DNA of 64,000 nucleotides from NCBI GenBank assembly GCA_003280025.1, contig QCGD01000003.1:78788-142787 (forward strand), in the 5' to 3' direction. How positions within the stretch are numbered: position 1 is the stretch's first letter; every line of letters begins with the position of its first letter. This document shows, piece after piece, positions 19,202-28,731 of this stretch. The stretch comes from Prochlorococcus sp. AG-363-P06 (GTDB lineage Bacteria > Cyanobacteriota > Cyanobacteriia > PCC-6307 > Cyanobiaceae). The notes beneath the pieces are model-generated. The model did no database searches and was not told the DNA's origin. It worked only from the letters and a program-made list of their open reading frames with translations. Position numbers and translations under genes: made by a program.

Positions 19202-19672
19202 TTATCGATCAAAGCGTTGTTTTACGCGAGTAGCTTTTCCTACTCTATCCCTTAGATAGAATAACTTAGCTCTTCTTACTTTACCTCTACGTTCAACTTT
19301 TAGAGAGGCAACTTGTGGACTATGTAGCATAAATACTCTTTCTACCCCTATCCCTTGAAATATTCTCCTAACCGTTATTGTCTGGTTAATACCTCCATGT
19401 CTTTTTGCAATAACAACTCCTTCATAAGGTTGAACTCTTTCTTTGTTACCTTCTGTAATTTTTACTCCCACCTTTACTGTGTCTCCAACATATATTTCTG
19501 GTAATTCTTTTTTTAATTGTTCATTCTCAAACGCGTTTATTAGATTAGAAGCACTTAATCTATTTGTTTTATCAGAAACAAAGTTTTCCTCTGCCTTCTC
19601 AACTGTTACGTCAATGGGATTGTCAGATTCATTAGTGATTTCTAACTCATTTTCTTGTTGCTCTTTAGCCAT
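19202..19672 (-). CDS. rplS: 50S ribosomal protein L19
   Basis: Protein at the 30S-50S interface. The 156-aa protein has the conserved L19 core at about residues 45-156 ([55 protein letters not shown]). An acidic N-terminal extension of about 40 residues precedes it, absent from E. coli L19 (115 aa). It heads a minus-strand cluster with tRNA-Trp, the 62-aa protein, tRNA-Asp and gltX. Confidence 0.95.
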   Translation of the reverse strand: MAKEQQENELEITNESDNPIDVTVEKAEENFVSDKTNRLSASNLINAFENEQLKKELPEIYVGDTVKVGVKITEGNKERVQPYEGVVIAKRHGGINQTITVRRIFQGIGVERVFMLHSPQVASLKVERRGKVRRAKLFYLRDRVGKATRVKQRFDR

Positions 19673-19704
19673 TTAGCCCCTTTTTGTCCTACAAGTTTAA
19701 TATC

Positions 19705-20013
19705 TTAACCTTTTGACTCGCCTTTAGTAACCTTTTTAGGGAATGAAATTTTTTTTGAAAACATTTGGACCCCTGTAAAAATCATCCATAAAACCCCTAG
19801 AGAGTTAAGACATACATATATTAATTCCCCATTATCTCCAAGCCACTCACCCTCATGTATTGACATTAACCAATGAACATCATCTCTTGAGTAACCTAAT
19901 AAATCTTTTGAAACTCTGTAAAATAAACCAGTAACAGCTGATAAAAACAATGGAAGGAAAACCCAAGGAGCCAAGAATTTATGAAATTGCCTAGAATTAG
20001 AATAAAATTTCAT
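19705..20013 (-). CDS. PepSY-associated membrane protein-like, small
   Basis: From the ATG at 20011-20013 the protein is 102 aa. It begins MKFYSNSRQFHKFLAPW and has two hydrophobic segments (about 15-30 and 65-85). The pattern FHKFLAPWVFLPLFLSAVTGLFYRV resembles the first membrane helix of PepSY-associated proteins, and a short HEGEW element follows. Function unknown. It lies 32 bp upstream of rplS and diverges from map. A TTG start at 20055 is possible but less likely. Confidence 0.75.
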   Translation of the reverse strand: MKFYSNSRQFHKFLAPWVFLPLFLSAVTGLFYRVSKDLLGYSRDDVHWLMSIHEGEWLGDNGELIYVCLNSLGVLWMIFTGVQMFSKKISFPKKVTKGESKG

Positions 20014-20107
20014 TTCTGTTTTCCTCTTATTTATTGATAGATTTAAGATAGCCAACTTTGATAATGGCTATTTTGATGATATTTAATTAATTCTATTATT
20101 TATTCCA

Positions 20108-20950
20108 ATGAAACATTTTGCAGATCTATTATTAAATAAAAATAATTCTGACACTAATAATGATCAAGTTCCATTCATTCAACAAAGAAGAGGAATAGAA
20201 ATAAAGTCTTCGCGTGAAATAAATCTGATGAAAAAATCTAGCAGAATAGTCGCTACGGTTTTAAGAGAAATCAATGATCTGATAAAACCAGGTATGAGTA
20301 CAAAGGATTTAGATGATTTTGCAGAAAAAAGAATAAGAGATTTTGGAGCAGTGCCAAGTTTTAAGGGTTATCATGGTTTCCCTTCTAGTATTTGTTCAAG
20401 TATTAACAACGAGGTTGTCCATGGAATTCCAAATAAAAATAAAATTATTAAAAACGGCGATCTTGTGAAAATTGATACAGGAGCATATCTTGATGGCTTT
20501 CATGGTGATAGTTGTATATCTATCTGTGTAGGAGAGGTTAGTGCACAGGCTAAAAAGCTTAGTAATGTAGCATTTGAGGCTTTATATGCTGGACTTTCAA
20601 AAATCAAATCAGGTAATACATTGCTTGATGTGGCTGGTGCAATTGAAGATACTGTAAAAAATAATGGATTTAGTGTTGTTGAAGATTATACAGGGCATGG
20701 AGTAGGAAGAAATCTTCATGAAGAGCCTTCAGTCTTTAATTTTAGGACTAAAGAATTACCCAATGTAGTTCTTCGCGAAGGTATGACATTAGCTGTTGAA
20801 CCTATCGTTAACGAAGGAAGTAAATTTTGCAAAACCCTAAATGATAGATGGACCGTAATTACAAAAGACGGTAAATTATCTGCTCAATGGGAGCATACAA
20901 TAGTTGTTTTGAAAGATGGTATTGAAATATTGACAGATAGGGATTTCTAG
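20108..20950 (+). CDS. map: methionine aminopeptidase, type I
   Basis: Removes the initiator methionine from nascent proteins. The 280-aa protein has the metal-binding residues in their usual order: two Asp in [14 protein letters not shown], His in [14 protein letters not shown], Glu in AVEPIVNEG and a final Glu in WEHTIVV. An N-terminal extension of about 35 residues precedes the catalytic domain. The stop overlaps the stop of the convergent dehydrogenase by 4 bp. Confidence 0.95.
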   Translation: MKHFADLLLNKNNSDTNNDQVPFIQQRRGIEIKSSREINLMKKSSRIVATVLREINDLIKPGMSTKDLDDFAEKRIRDFGAVPSFKGYHGFPSSICSSINNEVVHGIPNKNKIIKNGDLVKIDTGAYLDGFHGDSCISICVGEVSAQAKKLSNVAFEALYAGLSKIKSGNTLLDVAGAIEDTVKNNGFSVVEDYTGHGVGRNLHEEPSVFNFRTKELPNVVLREGMTLAVEPIVNEGSKFCKTLNDRWTVITKDGKLSAQWEHTIVVLKDGIEILTDRDF

Positions 20951-21660
20951 CTATAAATATTTGTTTTTTTCAATAACTGACAATACAGATAATTATATAA
21001 TTCTTTTATAGGGAAAAGAATGTAAGAAATAGGGTTTGGGCTAATAATTATTAAATAATTATTTGAATTAGCTAAAGTATAAATCTTTTCTGAGACGAAT
21101 ACTGGATTCAAAATACCAATTGGATTTAATTCTGACTTAAAAGGACCTAAGATGATTTTCTTTATTTTAAATTTCTTCTTAGTATTTTTATCGAGAAGAT
21201 TTTTTTTAAAAGAAACTAATTGACCAATCAATGATTTACTAACTTCGTAGGAAGGGTTTAAGGCCGGTAAAATTTCTGCTTCAGAGGTGTTTATCCAAAT
21301 CTCTTTTAATCTCTTAGAATCTTTTGATAAAGCAATTTCTTCAAATAAATTTAATAATTTAAATGTACTTAATGCATTTATTTCTATTGAGTTTTCATAA
21401 TTTACATTTTTAATACTCGAATTATATATACCGTGGTTCAAAATTAAAATATCTATGTCTTTAAGATTTTCTTTTAATGTCAATTCTTTTCCACATTCCC
21501 ATTCAATCCATTCATTCGGAGATTCATGGTTTTTTTCATGGTTGTTTTTGCTATGTGTAAATCCAATTACTTTAAATCCTTTTTTACGAAATAATTTTGT
21601 TAATTCTTTTCCTAGAGCACCTGAAGCACCAGTGATACCTATAGTTTTTGAGATATTCAT
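20947..21660 (-). CDS. short-chain dehydrogenase/reductase family protein
   Basis: From the ATG at 21658-21660 the protein is 237 aa. It has the Rossmann motif [11 protein letters not shown] near residue 9, a NHG motif in place of the usual NNAG, and the active-site pair YEVSK near 155. The C-terminal third is hydrophobic and unlike classical FabG. The substrate is unknown. An in-frame TTG 12 bp upstream is an alternative start. Confidence 0.8.
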   Translation of the reverse strand: MNISKTIGITGASGALGKELTKLFRKKGFKVIGFTHSKNNHEKNHESPNEWIEWECGKELTLKENLKDIDILILNHGIYNSSIKNVNYENSIEINALSTFKLLNLFEEIALSKDSKRLKEIWINTSEAEILPALNPSYEVSKSLIGQLVSFKKNLLDKNTKKKFKIKKIILGPFKSELNPIGILNPVFVSEKIYTLANSNNYLIIISPNPISYILFPIKELYNYLYCQLLKKTNIYS

Positions 21661-21820
21661 GTTATTTAGCAATTTTGTTTAATTTTGATAATAGAATAAA
21701 AAATTAGAAAGAATTTTCTTGAAAGTATATTTTTAGATTTATTTGATTAAAACTCATAAATAAATGTTTGTTTAGTTCTTAAAAAATATTATCTTGAATT
21801 TATTGATGAATTATTAAATT

Positions 21821-22930
21821 ATGAGCGATATATTATTAATCGGTTCCTGTGAATCATTTAGTGGGAAGTCTGCATTAGTACTTGGAATGGCAAAAAGACT
21901 TTTAGAAAATAATAAAAAAGTACGTATTGGGAAGCCATTGGCAACTTGCATTGAACTTACCAGTCTCCCTTCAATGTCTTATGAGGGATTGATAGATGAT
22001 GATGTTAAGTTTATTGGCTCTACTTTAAATATTGAAGAAGAGAATTTAATTTCTTCAGTAGGTTTGTTGGATGATATATCAGCTGAAAAACGAATTGCTA
22101 ATAAAGATTTACTTCCAGGGAGAGCCTTTGATCAAATTCAGGAGTTATTAGATGATGATTTTGAAGGGTTAAATATTCTTGAAGCAGCTGGTAGTCTTCA
22201 TGAAGGAATGATTTATGGTCTAAGTCTTCCACAGCTTGCAAAGACTTTAAATGCGAAAGTGCTAATAGTAAATATATGGGAGGATTGCAAAAGCGTAGAC
22301 GCATTACTTGGTGCACAAAAACAACTGGGGGATCATCTTGCTGGAGTGGTACTAAATGCAGTTTTGCCAAAAGAAGTGGAAAAAATTAAAAAAACAATAA
22401 TTCCTTCTCTTAAAGAGATGAATATTGAAGTGTTTGGAGTAATGCCTCAATCTCCATTACTGAGGAGTGTTACTGTCGGTGAGCTTATAAGAAGATTAGA
22501 TGCCCAAGTAATTTGTTGCCAAGAAAAAGATGAATTACTTGTGGAGACATTAAGTATTGGAGCGATGGGTGTAAATTCTGCAATGGAATTCTTCAGAAGA
22601 AGAAGAAATATGGCCGTAGTGACTGGAGCTGATAGAACAGATATCCAACTCGCAGCTTTGGAAGCCTCCACACAATGTCTTATTTTGACAGGTTTGGGGG
22701 AACCTTTATCACAATTGATACACAGAGCAGAGGAATTGGATGTGCCAATTTTAAAAGTAGAATTAGATACTCTGGCAACTGTAGAAATTATTGAACAAGC
22801 TTTTGGTCATGTCAGAATACATGAATCAATTAAAGCCTCTTATGCTGTTCAATTGGTCCAAGAACATGTAAATCTAAAAAGAATTCTTGAAAAGATAGAT
22901 TTTCCCTGCAATTTTTCAGATAAATGCTAA
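21821..22930 (+). CDS. P-loop (BioD/CobB-like) and DRTGG domain protein
   Basis: A 369-aa protein resembling the N-terminal half of long bacterial phosphotransacetylases. The P-loop GSCESFSGKSAL is at about residues 7-18, and a DRTGG domain in the second half contains VVTGADRTDIQLAALE. The catalytic phosphotransacetylase domain is missing, so acetyl transfer is not expected; a regulatory or ligand-binding role is inferred. The DprA-like gene follows after 25 bp. Confidence 0.8.
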   Translation: MSDILLIGSCESFSGKSALVLGMAKRLLENNKKVRIGKPLATCIELTSLPSMSYEGLIDDDVKFIGSTLNIEEENLISSVGLLDDISAEKRIANKDLLPGRAFDQIQELLDDDFEGLNILEAAGSLHEGMIYGLSLPQLAKTLNAKVLIVNIWEDCKSVDALLGAQKQLGDHLAGVVLNAVLPKEVEKIKKTIIPSLKEMNIEVFGVMPQSPLLRSVTVGELIRRLDAQVICCQEKDELLVETLSIGAMGVNSAMEFFRRRRNMAVVTGADRTDIQLAALEASTQCLILTGLGEPLSQLIHRAEELDVPILKVELDTLATVEIIEQAFGHVRIHESIKASYAVQLVQEHVNLKRILEKIDFPCNFSDKC

Positions 22931-22955
22931 TTTCAAATATAGAAACCATTTTATT

Positions 22956-23468
22956 TTGAGTCGTTCTTTAGACCTCCCTGCAACTGAAGGTGTTGACACC
23001 TTAGCTCAGGAACTCGCAAAACTTCAGGATAATGGAAAAAGAAGGATTGCTTTCTTGGGAAGTAGACATGTTCCTGTCGTTGATATCCATTTAATTGAAT
23101 TAATTGCCAGGTCTTTGGCAGAAGAAGGTCACAATATTATAACTTCAGGATCTCAAGGAGTTAATGCAGCTGTTATTAGAGCTGTTCTAGATATTGATCC
23201 ATCATTATTAACTGTCTTATTACCACAAAGCCTTGATAGACAATTACCTGAAATTATGGATCTCTTAGAAAGAGTGATGCACTTGGTTGAAAAAAGTGAG
23301 AATGATGAACTACCTTTGCCTCTTGCAAGTAGCCTATGTAACCAAGAAATTATTACTAGATGTGATCAGTTAATATGTTTTGCTTTTCATGACAGTGAAA
23401 CTTTATTAAATAGTTGTAGATGTGCTGAAGAGATGGGAAAAGTGGTTAGTTTGTTATTTTTTGATTAA
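22956..23468 (+). CDS. DprA/Smf-like Rossmann-fold protein (SLOG type)
   Basis: A 170-aa protein often labelled DNA recombination-mediator protein A in cyanobacteria. It has Rossmann-like motifs FLGSRHVPVVD and TSGSQGVNAAVI and covers only the core SLOG/DprA fold. The SAM-like and winged-helix parts of full DprA are absent, so a transformation role should not be assumed. The start is TTG at 22956; I saw no ATG nearby. It probably shares a transcript with the DRTGG gene. Confidence 0.7.
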   Translation: MSRSLDLPATEGVDTLAQELAKLQDNGKRRIAFLGSRHVPVVDIHLIELIARSLAEEGHNIITSGSQGVNAAVIRAVLDIDPSLLTVLLPQSLDRQLPEIMDLLERVMHLVEKSENDELPLPLASSLCNQEIITRCDQLICFAFHDSETLLNSCRCAEEMGKVVSLLFFD

Positions 23469-23534
23469 ATTAAATTCTTTTTTTGTCTTAAAATTTTATT
23501 TACGGTAATAATAAAATTGCATTAAAATTTTATA

Positions 23535-24032
23535 ATGGCAGAAAATTTTTCATTTGATGTAGTTTCAGATTTTGACAGACAAGAATTAGTTAATGCTTTG
23601 GATCAAGTTAAAAGGGATATTTCACAACGTTACGATCTTAAAGGAACAGATACTGAAGTGGAATTGGAAAAAGAAAATATTGTTATTAGGACGAATAGTG
23701 AACTAACATTAAATGCTGTAAATGACATAATTAGACAGAAGGCAATTAAAAGAAAATTATCTTTGAAAATTTTCGATTACGGTTCAATAGAGATAGTAAG
23801 TGGCAATAAAGTAAAACAAAATATTGTTCTCAAACAAGGCCTTAACCAAGAAATTGCAAAAAAAATCAGTAAAAATATAAGAGATCAAATTAAAAAAATT
23901 AACGTTAGCATAAATGGAGAAACTCTTAGAATAGTAAGTAAAAGTAAAAATGATCTGCAATTAGCAATTAAACTTCTTGATGAAATGGAAGAGACTTACA
24001 ACATCCCTCTCAGGGCTAATAATTATAGATAA
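23535..24032 (+). CDS. YajQ family nucleotide-binding protein (UPF0234)
   Basis: A 165-aa cytosolic protein with the family beginning FSFDVVSDFDRQELVNALDQ, the segment RYDLKGTD and a C-terminus with KSKNDLQLAI. YajQ proteins bind nucleotides; some bind cyclic di-GMP in other bacteria. Whether this one does is unknown. Confidence 0.9.
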   Translation: MAENFSFDVVSDFDRQELVNALDQVKRDISQRYDLKGTDTEVELEKENIVIRTNSELTLNAVNDIIRQKAIKRKLSLKIFDYGSIEIVSGNKVKQNIVLKQGLNQEIAKKISKNIRDQIKKINVSINGETLRIVSKSKNDLQLAIKLLDEMEETYNIPLRANNYR

Positions 24033-24057
24033 AATTTTGAAAACCTTATTACTATAG

Positions 24058-24267
24058 ATGACAAATTACCCAGAATCTCTTGTTAAAGAATTGTGTTTGA
24101 AGGTAAAAGAATATCCTCGGTTTTCGATCGATGAAATAGAAAAATTTTGTTGGATGGCAGCACATGAGCATAAGCATGGAGTCTTACCTTCTGAATATGA
24201 TATTAGAGAGATAGATGAGAATCTTTATTTAAAACTTTTGCAGGAATTTAAGTTGAATAATTCATAA
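24058..24267 (+). CDS. small hypothetical protein, 69 aa
   Basis: A 69-aa soluble, helical-looking protein beginning MTNYPESLVKELCLKV, with a His-rich central part (WMAAHEHKHGV) and an acidic C-terminal half. I do not recognise the family. It is 25 bp downstream of the YajQ gene on the same strand, so it may be cotranscribed. The AHEHKHG cluster could bind metal, but that is speculation. Confidence 0.65.
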   Translation: MTNYPESLVKELCLKVKEYPRFSIDEIEKFCWMAAHEHKHGVLPSEYDIREIDENLYLKLLQEFKLNNS

Positions 24268-24356
24268 AAGAATTATTAAAAAAATATTTTAATTAAATCT
24301 CTTATTAATGCATTAATTAATTTATTAAATATGATTAGTCTTAAATTGAAAATTAA

Positions 24357-25163
24357 ATGTCAACATCTTTCAAGAATGTCACCCCTGCTGGCCCTGGGGG
24401 GACGGCGACACTGCTAATAGTATTGTCTTTTACTGGCTTTCTTTTACTGACTCAATCTCTCTTTGTAGTTCCATCTGGACAAGTTGCAGTAGTTACTACC
24501 TTAGGGAAAGTTAGTGGTCCTTCAAGAAGGGCTGGTTTGAATTTTAAAATACCCTTTATTCAGTCGGTATATCCTTTTGATATAAAAACTCAGGTACAAC
24601 CTGAGAAATTTGAAACCCTCACAAAGGATCTTCAAGTTATAAGAGCAACAGCTACGGTTAAATATTCAGTCAAGCCTAATGAAGCAGGCAGGATTTTTAG
24701 AACTATTGCGAGTAGAAATAGTGATGTTTATCAAAAAATTGTGCAGCCATCTTTACTTAAAGCTCTGAAATCAGTTTTCTCCCAATATGAATTAGAGACT
24801 ATTGCGACTGAATTTGCTGTTATTTCAGAAAAAGTTGGTGATACAGTTGCTAAAGAATTAAACTCATTTGACTATGTTGATGTTAAAAGTCTAGATCTCA
24901 CAGGATTAGAAATCGCAGAGGAATATAGAGCTGCTATTGAACAAAAGCAAATAGCAGGGCAGCAATTGTTGAGAGCTAAAACAGAAGTAGAAATTGCAGA
25001 ACAAGAAGCTCTTAGATATGAGACTTTAAATAAAAGTTTGGATGATCAGGTGCTGTTTAAATTATTTCTGGACAAATGGGATGGCAGTACACAAGTTGTT
25101 CCAGGATTGCCAGGCTCTGTGGGAGGGACTCCTCCTGTAATAGTAGGGGGGGGCAGGAGATAA
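24357..25163 (+). CDS. prohibitin-like SPFH/Band 7 membrane protein
   Basis: A 268-aa protein with an N-terminal transmembrane segment at about residues 15-38 and an SPFH domain at about 40-200 (VPSGQVAVVTTLGKVSG, then GLNFKIPFIQSVYPFD). A helical C-terminal part follows (EIAEQEALRYETLN) and then a Gly/Pro-rich tail. Prohibitin-like proteins form ring oligomers in membranes; in cyanobacteria they occur in thylakoid and plasma membranes. A clear hairpin terminator lies 50 bp downstream. Confidence 0.9.
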   Translation: MSTSFKNVTPAGPGGTATLLIVLSFTGFLLLTQSLFVVPSGQVAVVTTLGKVSGPSRRAGLNFKIPFIQSVYPFDIKTQVQPEKFETLTKDLQVIRATATVKYSVKPNEAGRIFRTIASRNSDVYQKIVQPSLLKALKSVFSQYELETIATEFAVISEKVGDTVAKELNSFDYVDVKSLDLTGLEIAEEYRAAIEQKQIAGQQLLRAKTEVEIAEQEALRYETLNKSLDDQVLFKLFLDKWDGSTQVVPGLPGSVGGTPPVIVGGGRR

Positions 25164-25217
25164 AAGAAATAACTTTAAAAAATTTTTTAATTTGATTACA
25201 AGTTAATAATTAATTTT

Positions 25218-25250
25218 AAACTCTTTAATCATTTAAAGAGTTTTTTTTCT
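25218..25250 (+). terminator. intrinsic terminator after the prohibitin-like gene
   Basis: An 11-bp perfect stem, AAACTCTTTAA (25218-25228) with TTAAAGAGTTT (25233-25243), a TCAT loop, then a run of T to 25248. It lies between the convergent prohibitin-like gene and hemL. The reverse strand has a shorter T run, so it may also work for hemL. Confidence 0.85.
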
Positions 25251-25283
25251 AAGAATTTATTTAGTTAAATAAAATAATTACTA

Positions 25284-26585
25284 TTAACTTTTAATAGCGT
25301 TGAAGGATTGGTCAAATACCTCTATTGTTTTATCGATTTCTTCTTCACTATGAGCTAATGATGTAAAACCTGCTTCAAATGGGCTTGGAGCTAAGTAAAC
25401 ACCTCTTTTAAGCATTTCTCTGTGTAATTTCCCAAATAGTTCCGCATCATTACTTTTTGCGTCTTCAAAATTTCTTACTGGACCATCACATAGGAAAAAT
25501 CCAAACATAGCACTTACACTGCCACCAGTAATGGCAATACCATTATTTTCTGCAGATTGAATAATTCCTTCAATTAATCTCGTGGTTATTGTATCTAGCT
25601 TCTCGTAAGTACCTTCTTGTTTAAGTAATTCAAGAGTTTTTATACCGGCTGTCATTGCAAGAGGATTTCCGCTTAACGTACCTGCTTGGTAAACTGGGCC
25701 TGATGGTGCAACCATAGACATAATTTCTTTTTTGCCTCCATAGGCTCCTACAGGTAATCCTCCACCAATAACTTTACCTAAAGTAGTTAAATCAGGAGTA
25801 ACTCCAAATTTTTCTTGGGCACCTCCATAGCTAATTCTGAAGCCAGTCATAACTTCATCAAAAACTAATAAAGATCCATTCTCAGTTGTTAATTCTCTTA
25901 ATCCTTCTAAGAATCCTGGCTCAGGAGTAATAAATCCAGCATTTCCAACAATAGGCTCAAGAATAACTCCCGATATAGCATCAGGATTCTCCGAAAATAA
26001 TTTTTTTACAGCCTCAAGATCATTGTAAGGTGCAGTAAGAGTGTTAGCGGTAGTTGTTCTTGGTACTCCAGGTGAATCTGGGAGGCCTAAAGTAGCTACA
26101 CCTGAACCAGCTTTTACCAAAAACATATCCGCATGACCGTGATAACAACCGTCAAATTTAATTACTTTATCTCTCCCAGTAAATGCTCTCATTAGCCTTA
26201 GAACTGCCATACATGCTTCTGTGCCACTATTGACAAATCTCACCATTTCTACCGAAGGGACAGCATCTATTACCATCTCAGCGAGTTTATTCTCTAGTAC
26301 ACATGGAGCCCCAAAACTAGTACCTTTTTCAATTGCTTCTTGCAAAGCTGTAGTTACTTCAGGATGCGCGTGACCACATATAGCTGGCCCCCAACTACCT
26401 ATGTAATCAATATATCTATTGCCATCAATATCCCATGCGAAAGGACCTTTAACTCTGTCAAACACAATTGGCTGTCCCCCTACAGACTTAAAAGCTCTTA
26501 CAGGTGAGCTGACTCCACCAGGCATTAATTCTTTAGCAGCGGAGAAGACTTCTTGTGATTGGGTGCTATTTAATATTTCAGTCAC
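25284..26585 (-). CDS. hemL: glutamate-1-semialdehyde 2,1-aminomutase
   Basis: PLP enzyme that makes 5-aminolevulinate for chlorophyll, heme and B12. The 433-aa protein starts [14 protein letters not shown] and has [15 protein letters not shown], the PLP-binding aspartate in FDEVMTGFR, the Schiff-base lysine in [14 protein letters not shown] and the TLSGNPLAM loop. A 232-bp spacer upstream holds its promoter region. Confidence 0.97.
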   Translation of the reverse strand: MTEILNSTQSQEVFSAAKELMPGGVSSPVRAFKSVGGQPIVFDRVKGPFAWDIDGNRYIDYIGSWGPAICGHAHPEVTTALQEAIEKGTSFGAPCVLENKLAEMVIDAVPSVEMVRFVNSGTEACMAVLRLMRAFTGRDKVIKFDGCYHGHADMFLVKAGSGVATLGLPDSPGVPRTTTANTLTAPYNDLEAVKKLFSENPDAISGVILEPIVGNAGFITPEPGFLEGLRELTTENGSLLVFDEVMTGFRISYGGAQEKFGVTPDLTTLGKVIGGGLPVGAYGGKKEIMSMVAPSGPVYQAGTLSGNPLAMTAGIKTLELLKQEGTYEKLDTITTRLIEGIIQSAENNGIAITGGSVSAMFGFFLCDGPVRNFEDAKSNDAELFGKLHREMLKRGVYLAPSPFEAGFTSLAHSEEEIDKTIEVFDQSFNAIKS

Positions 26586-26817
26586 AGTTTAAATGAGTGG
26601 AGCTTTGAGAAAAAATTTCATAATGTTCTAAAATTAGAAATAAGTAAAAATTTTGTCAATATAAATATGAAATACTACATTATGATATTTTTAATGCGAT
26701 AGTTCGGATTGTAAATAATTAATTTTGAGAAAAAATTGATATAAGTCATCACTAATTTGAGAAACCTCTTTTGTGAGAAGCATTTTCAAGGTTAAGGAAG
26801 GTTGATATATAAATAAA
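26586..26817. other. 232-bp AT-rich spacer between xth and hemL
   Basis: No open frame of useful length on either strand and no clear hairpin terminator. It must hold the hemL promoter on the minus strand, but I could not single out a convincing -35/-10 pair. Confidence 0.5.
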
Positions 26818-27663
26818 TTATATTTCGAAAAAATCCTCTTCTTCATCAAAGTAATCTTCATTTGAATTATCTAAATCTAGATTAATCATTACAGGGGCAT
26901 GATCACTGGGTTGTAAATTTTCTCTTGGATTACTGTCTATTACACAACTCTTAAGTTTTGATGTAAGTGCTTTACTTATGTAAATATGATCTATTCTCCA
27001 ACCTTTATTTAATTCATATGCATTATTACGGTAATCCCACCAACTCCAATGGCCTTTATTCTTTTCATAAATCCGAAAAGAATCTATTAGTCTCCCCTTA
27101 AGAACATTGTTAAGGGCATTTCGTTCAATCTCAGAAGCCATTATTCCTCCCTCATATCTTTCAGGGGTATGAATATCCTTACTAGAAGGAGCAATATTGA
27201 AATCACCAAGAAGGCAAATTAATTCGCCTTTCTTTTCTTGCTTATCTAAAAATGAAGATAAACAATTTAACCAATTAATTTTATAGTCAAACTTTTCAGA
27301 ATGTAATGAAGACCCATTTGGAACATACACATTTATAATTTTCACTCCGTTTATATCAGCACTAAGTAACCTTTTCTGATCTTCAAATTTGTTTGCATCC
27401 TTTTCATCTCCTGAAAAGCCGCTAAATCCTTTAATTACATTCTCAGGTTTAATTTTACTTAGTATTGCAACACCATTGTAGGATTTTTGTCCAAAAGCTA
27501 TTACTTCATACCCTAATAGCTCAAAAGGCTTAATTGGGAAATCATTGTCCACAACTTTTGTTTCTTGAAGACAAAGAACATCTGGATTAACTTGATTAAT
27601 CCAATTGATTATTTGAGAAAGTCTTGTCCTTACAGAATTTACATTCCAAGTTGCTATTAACAA
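26818..27663 (-). CDS. xth: exodeoxyribonuclease III / AP endonuclease
   Basis: Class II AP endonuclease for base-excision repair. The 281-aa protein has the EEP-family residues in order: ATWNVNSVR at the start, the metal-binding Glu in CLQETKV, GDFNIAP, the WSWWDYR segment, RIDHIY and the catalytic SDHAPV near the end. An acidic tail (EDYFDEEEDFFEI) extends beyond the core. It is divergent from the 98-aa exported protein gene. Confidence 0.95.
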   Translation of the reverse strand: MLIATWNVNSVRTRLSQIINWINQVNPDVLCLQETKVVDNDFPIKPFELLGYEVIAFGQKSYNGVAILSKIKPENVIKGFSGFSGDEKDANKFEDQKRLLSADINGVKIINVYVPNGSSLHSEKFDYKINWLNCLSSFLDKQEKKGELICLLGDFNIAPSSKDIHTPERYEGGIMASEIERNALNNVLKGRLIDSFRIYEKNKGHWSWWDYRNNAYELNKGWRIDHIYISKALTSKLKSCVIDSNPRENLQPSDHAPVMINLDLDNSNEDYFDEEEDFFEI

Positions 27664-27735
27664 TTTTCATCAAATTTATGTAGAATAAAATTAACAGATA
27701 ATTCTTGATAATAAATTATTTTGAAATTAATCAAA

Positions 27736-28032
27736 ATGAAAAGTTTTTTTCTTCAATATTTCATAAATACAAAATATATTTTCTGTTTTTTTATTGCATT
27801 ACTTATCTTTAGTCCAGATTTATTAAATGCAGAAGAGTCATATCTAGAAGAAATGAGAATAGATAGCTCAACAAAATTTGATGAAAAAAACACTTCGTTG
27901 CCAACTAATCCATTTGAAATTGTTGAGATGATTAGAAGGGCTAATAGTTTGAATGATGCAACGTTACCATCTGCTGCTATTGATGAGGCTTTAAAGTCTT
28001 TTAATATTATTGACGAAAAAGAAAGACTTTAA
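27736..28032 (+). CDS. small exported protein, 98 aa, unknown function
   Basis: From the ATG at 27736 the protein is 98 aa with a signal-peptide-like N-terminus (basic start, hydrophobic run to about residue 30, ...LLNAEES). The mature part is short and acidic and includes NPFEIVEMIRRANSLNDAT. A TTG 15 bp upstream is an alternative start. No known family recognised. A periplasmic or lumenal location is inferred. Confidence 0.7.
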   Translation: MKSFFLQYFINTKYIFCFFIALLIFSPDLLNAEESYLEEMRIDSSTKFDEKNTSLPTNPFEIVEMIRRANSLNDATLPSAAIDEALKSFNIIDEKERL

Positions 28033-28070
28033 TTCAATAAATCATTTTTTTACAAGTTTCTAATTTAAAT

Positions 28071-28667
28071 ATGATTAAAAGTCCTATCCAGAAAGTTACT
28101 AATAACTTGCAGTACAGAGCAATCGGCATAGTTAATGGTGTTTACAACCCTCATGATAAAGAGCAATTAAATCGAGGGACTTTAATTGATGACAAAGGGC
28201 AAAAGATAGAAACTGTAGTACTTGGCAAGGCTCTATCTTTGATAAGAAAATACATTGACTTAAAAAAGAGTTATTTTTGGATTGTTTATCCAAAAAATAA
28301 AAATACTCAAAACCTACACTTACAAATTTCAGGTGTTTGGGATCCATACGAATTAAACGAAATTGGAAAAGAAAACTCGAAAAAAAATACTTTAGAAGTC
28401 TTGGATGAGTTGAATTTAAGCGACAATTATTTTTCGATAAGAGGAGAGTTAGTATATATAAATACTAAGAAGAAAGAATTTATCATTAAAATTTGTTCCT
28501 CAAAACAATCAAATAAATTAAAAAACAATAATTTTAAGCTTGTTATCGTAGGGGAACTCTCTCTTGATATTTTGAGAAACTTTTTGAGTTTGGAAGTGGT
28601 AAGGGAGGGAACTACTTTACGAATGGTCAAATGCGAAGTCGTTGAAGAATTTTTATCTAAAAAGTAA
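28071..28667 (+). CDS. conserved cyanobacterial protein, 198 aa, unknown function
   Basis: A soluble 198-aa protein with the segments YRAIGIVNGVYNP, LNRGTLIDDKGQKIETVVLG and FWIVYPKNK. I recall this pattern in a family of uncharacterised cyanobacterial and plastid proteins with a beta-rich, OB-like start. The C-terminal half is charged and poorly conserved in feel. It follows the exported-protein gene after 38 bp on the same strand. Confidence 0.75.
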   Translation: MIKSPIQKVTNNLQYRAIGIVNGVYNPHDKEQLNRGTLIDDKGQKIETVVLGKALSLIRKYIDLKKSYFWIVYPKNKNTQNLHLQISGVWDPYELNEIGKENSKKNTLEVLDELNLSDNYFSIRGELVYINTKKKEFIIKICSSKQSNKLKNNNFKLVIVGELSLDILRNFLSLEVVREGTTLRMVKCEVVEEFLSKK

Positions 28668-28731
28668 TAATTTTGAATTGATTGTTTGATCTTTACGGTA
28701 CATTTTATTTACCTATAGAAACTTAGGATTT

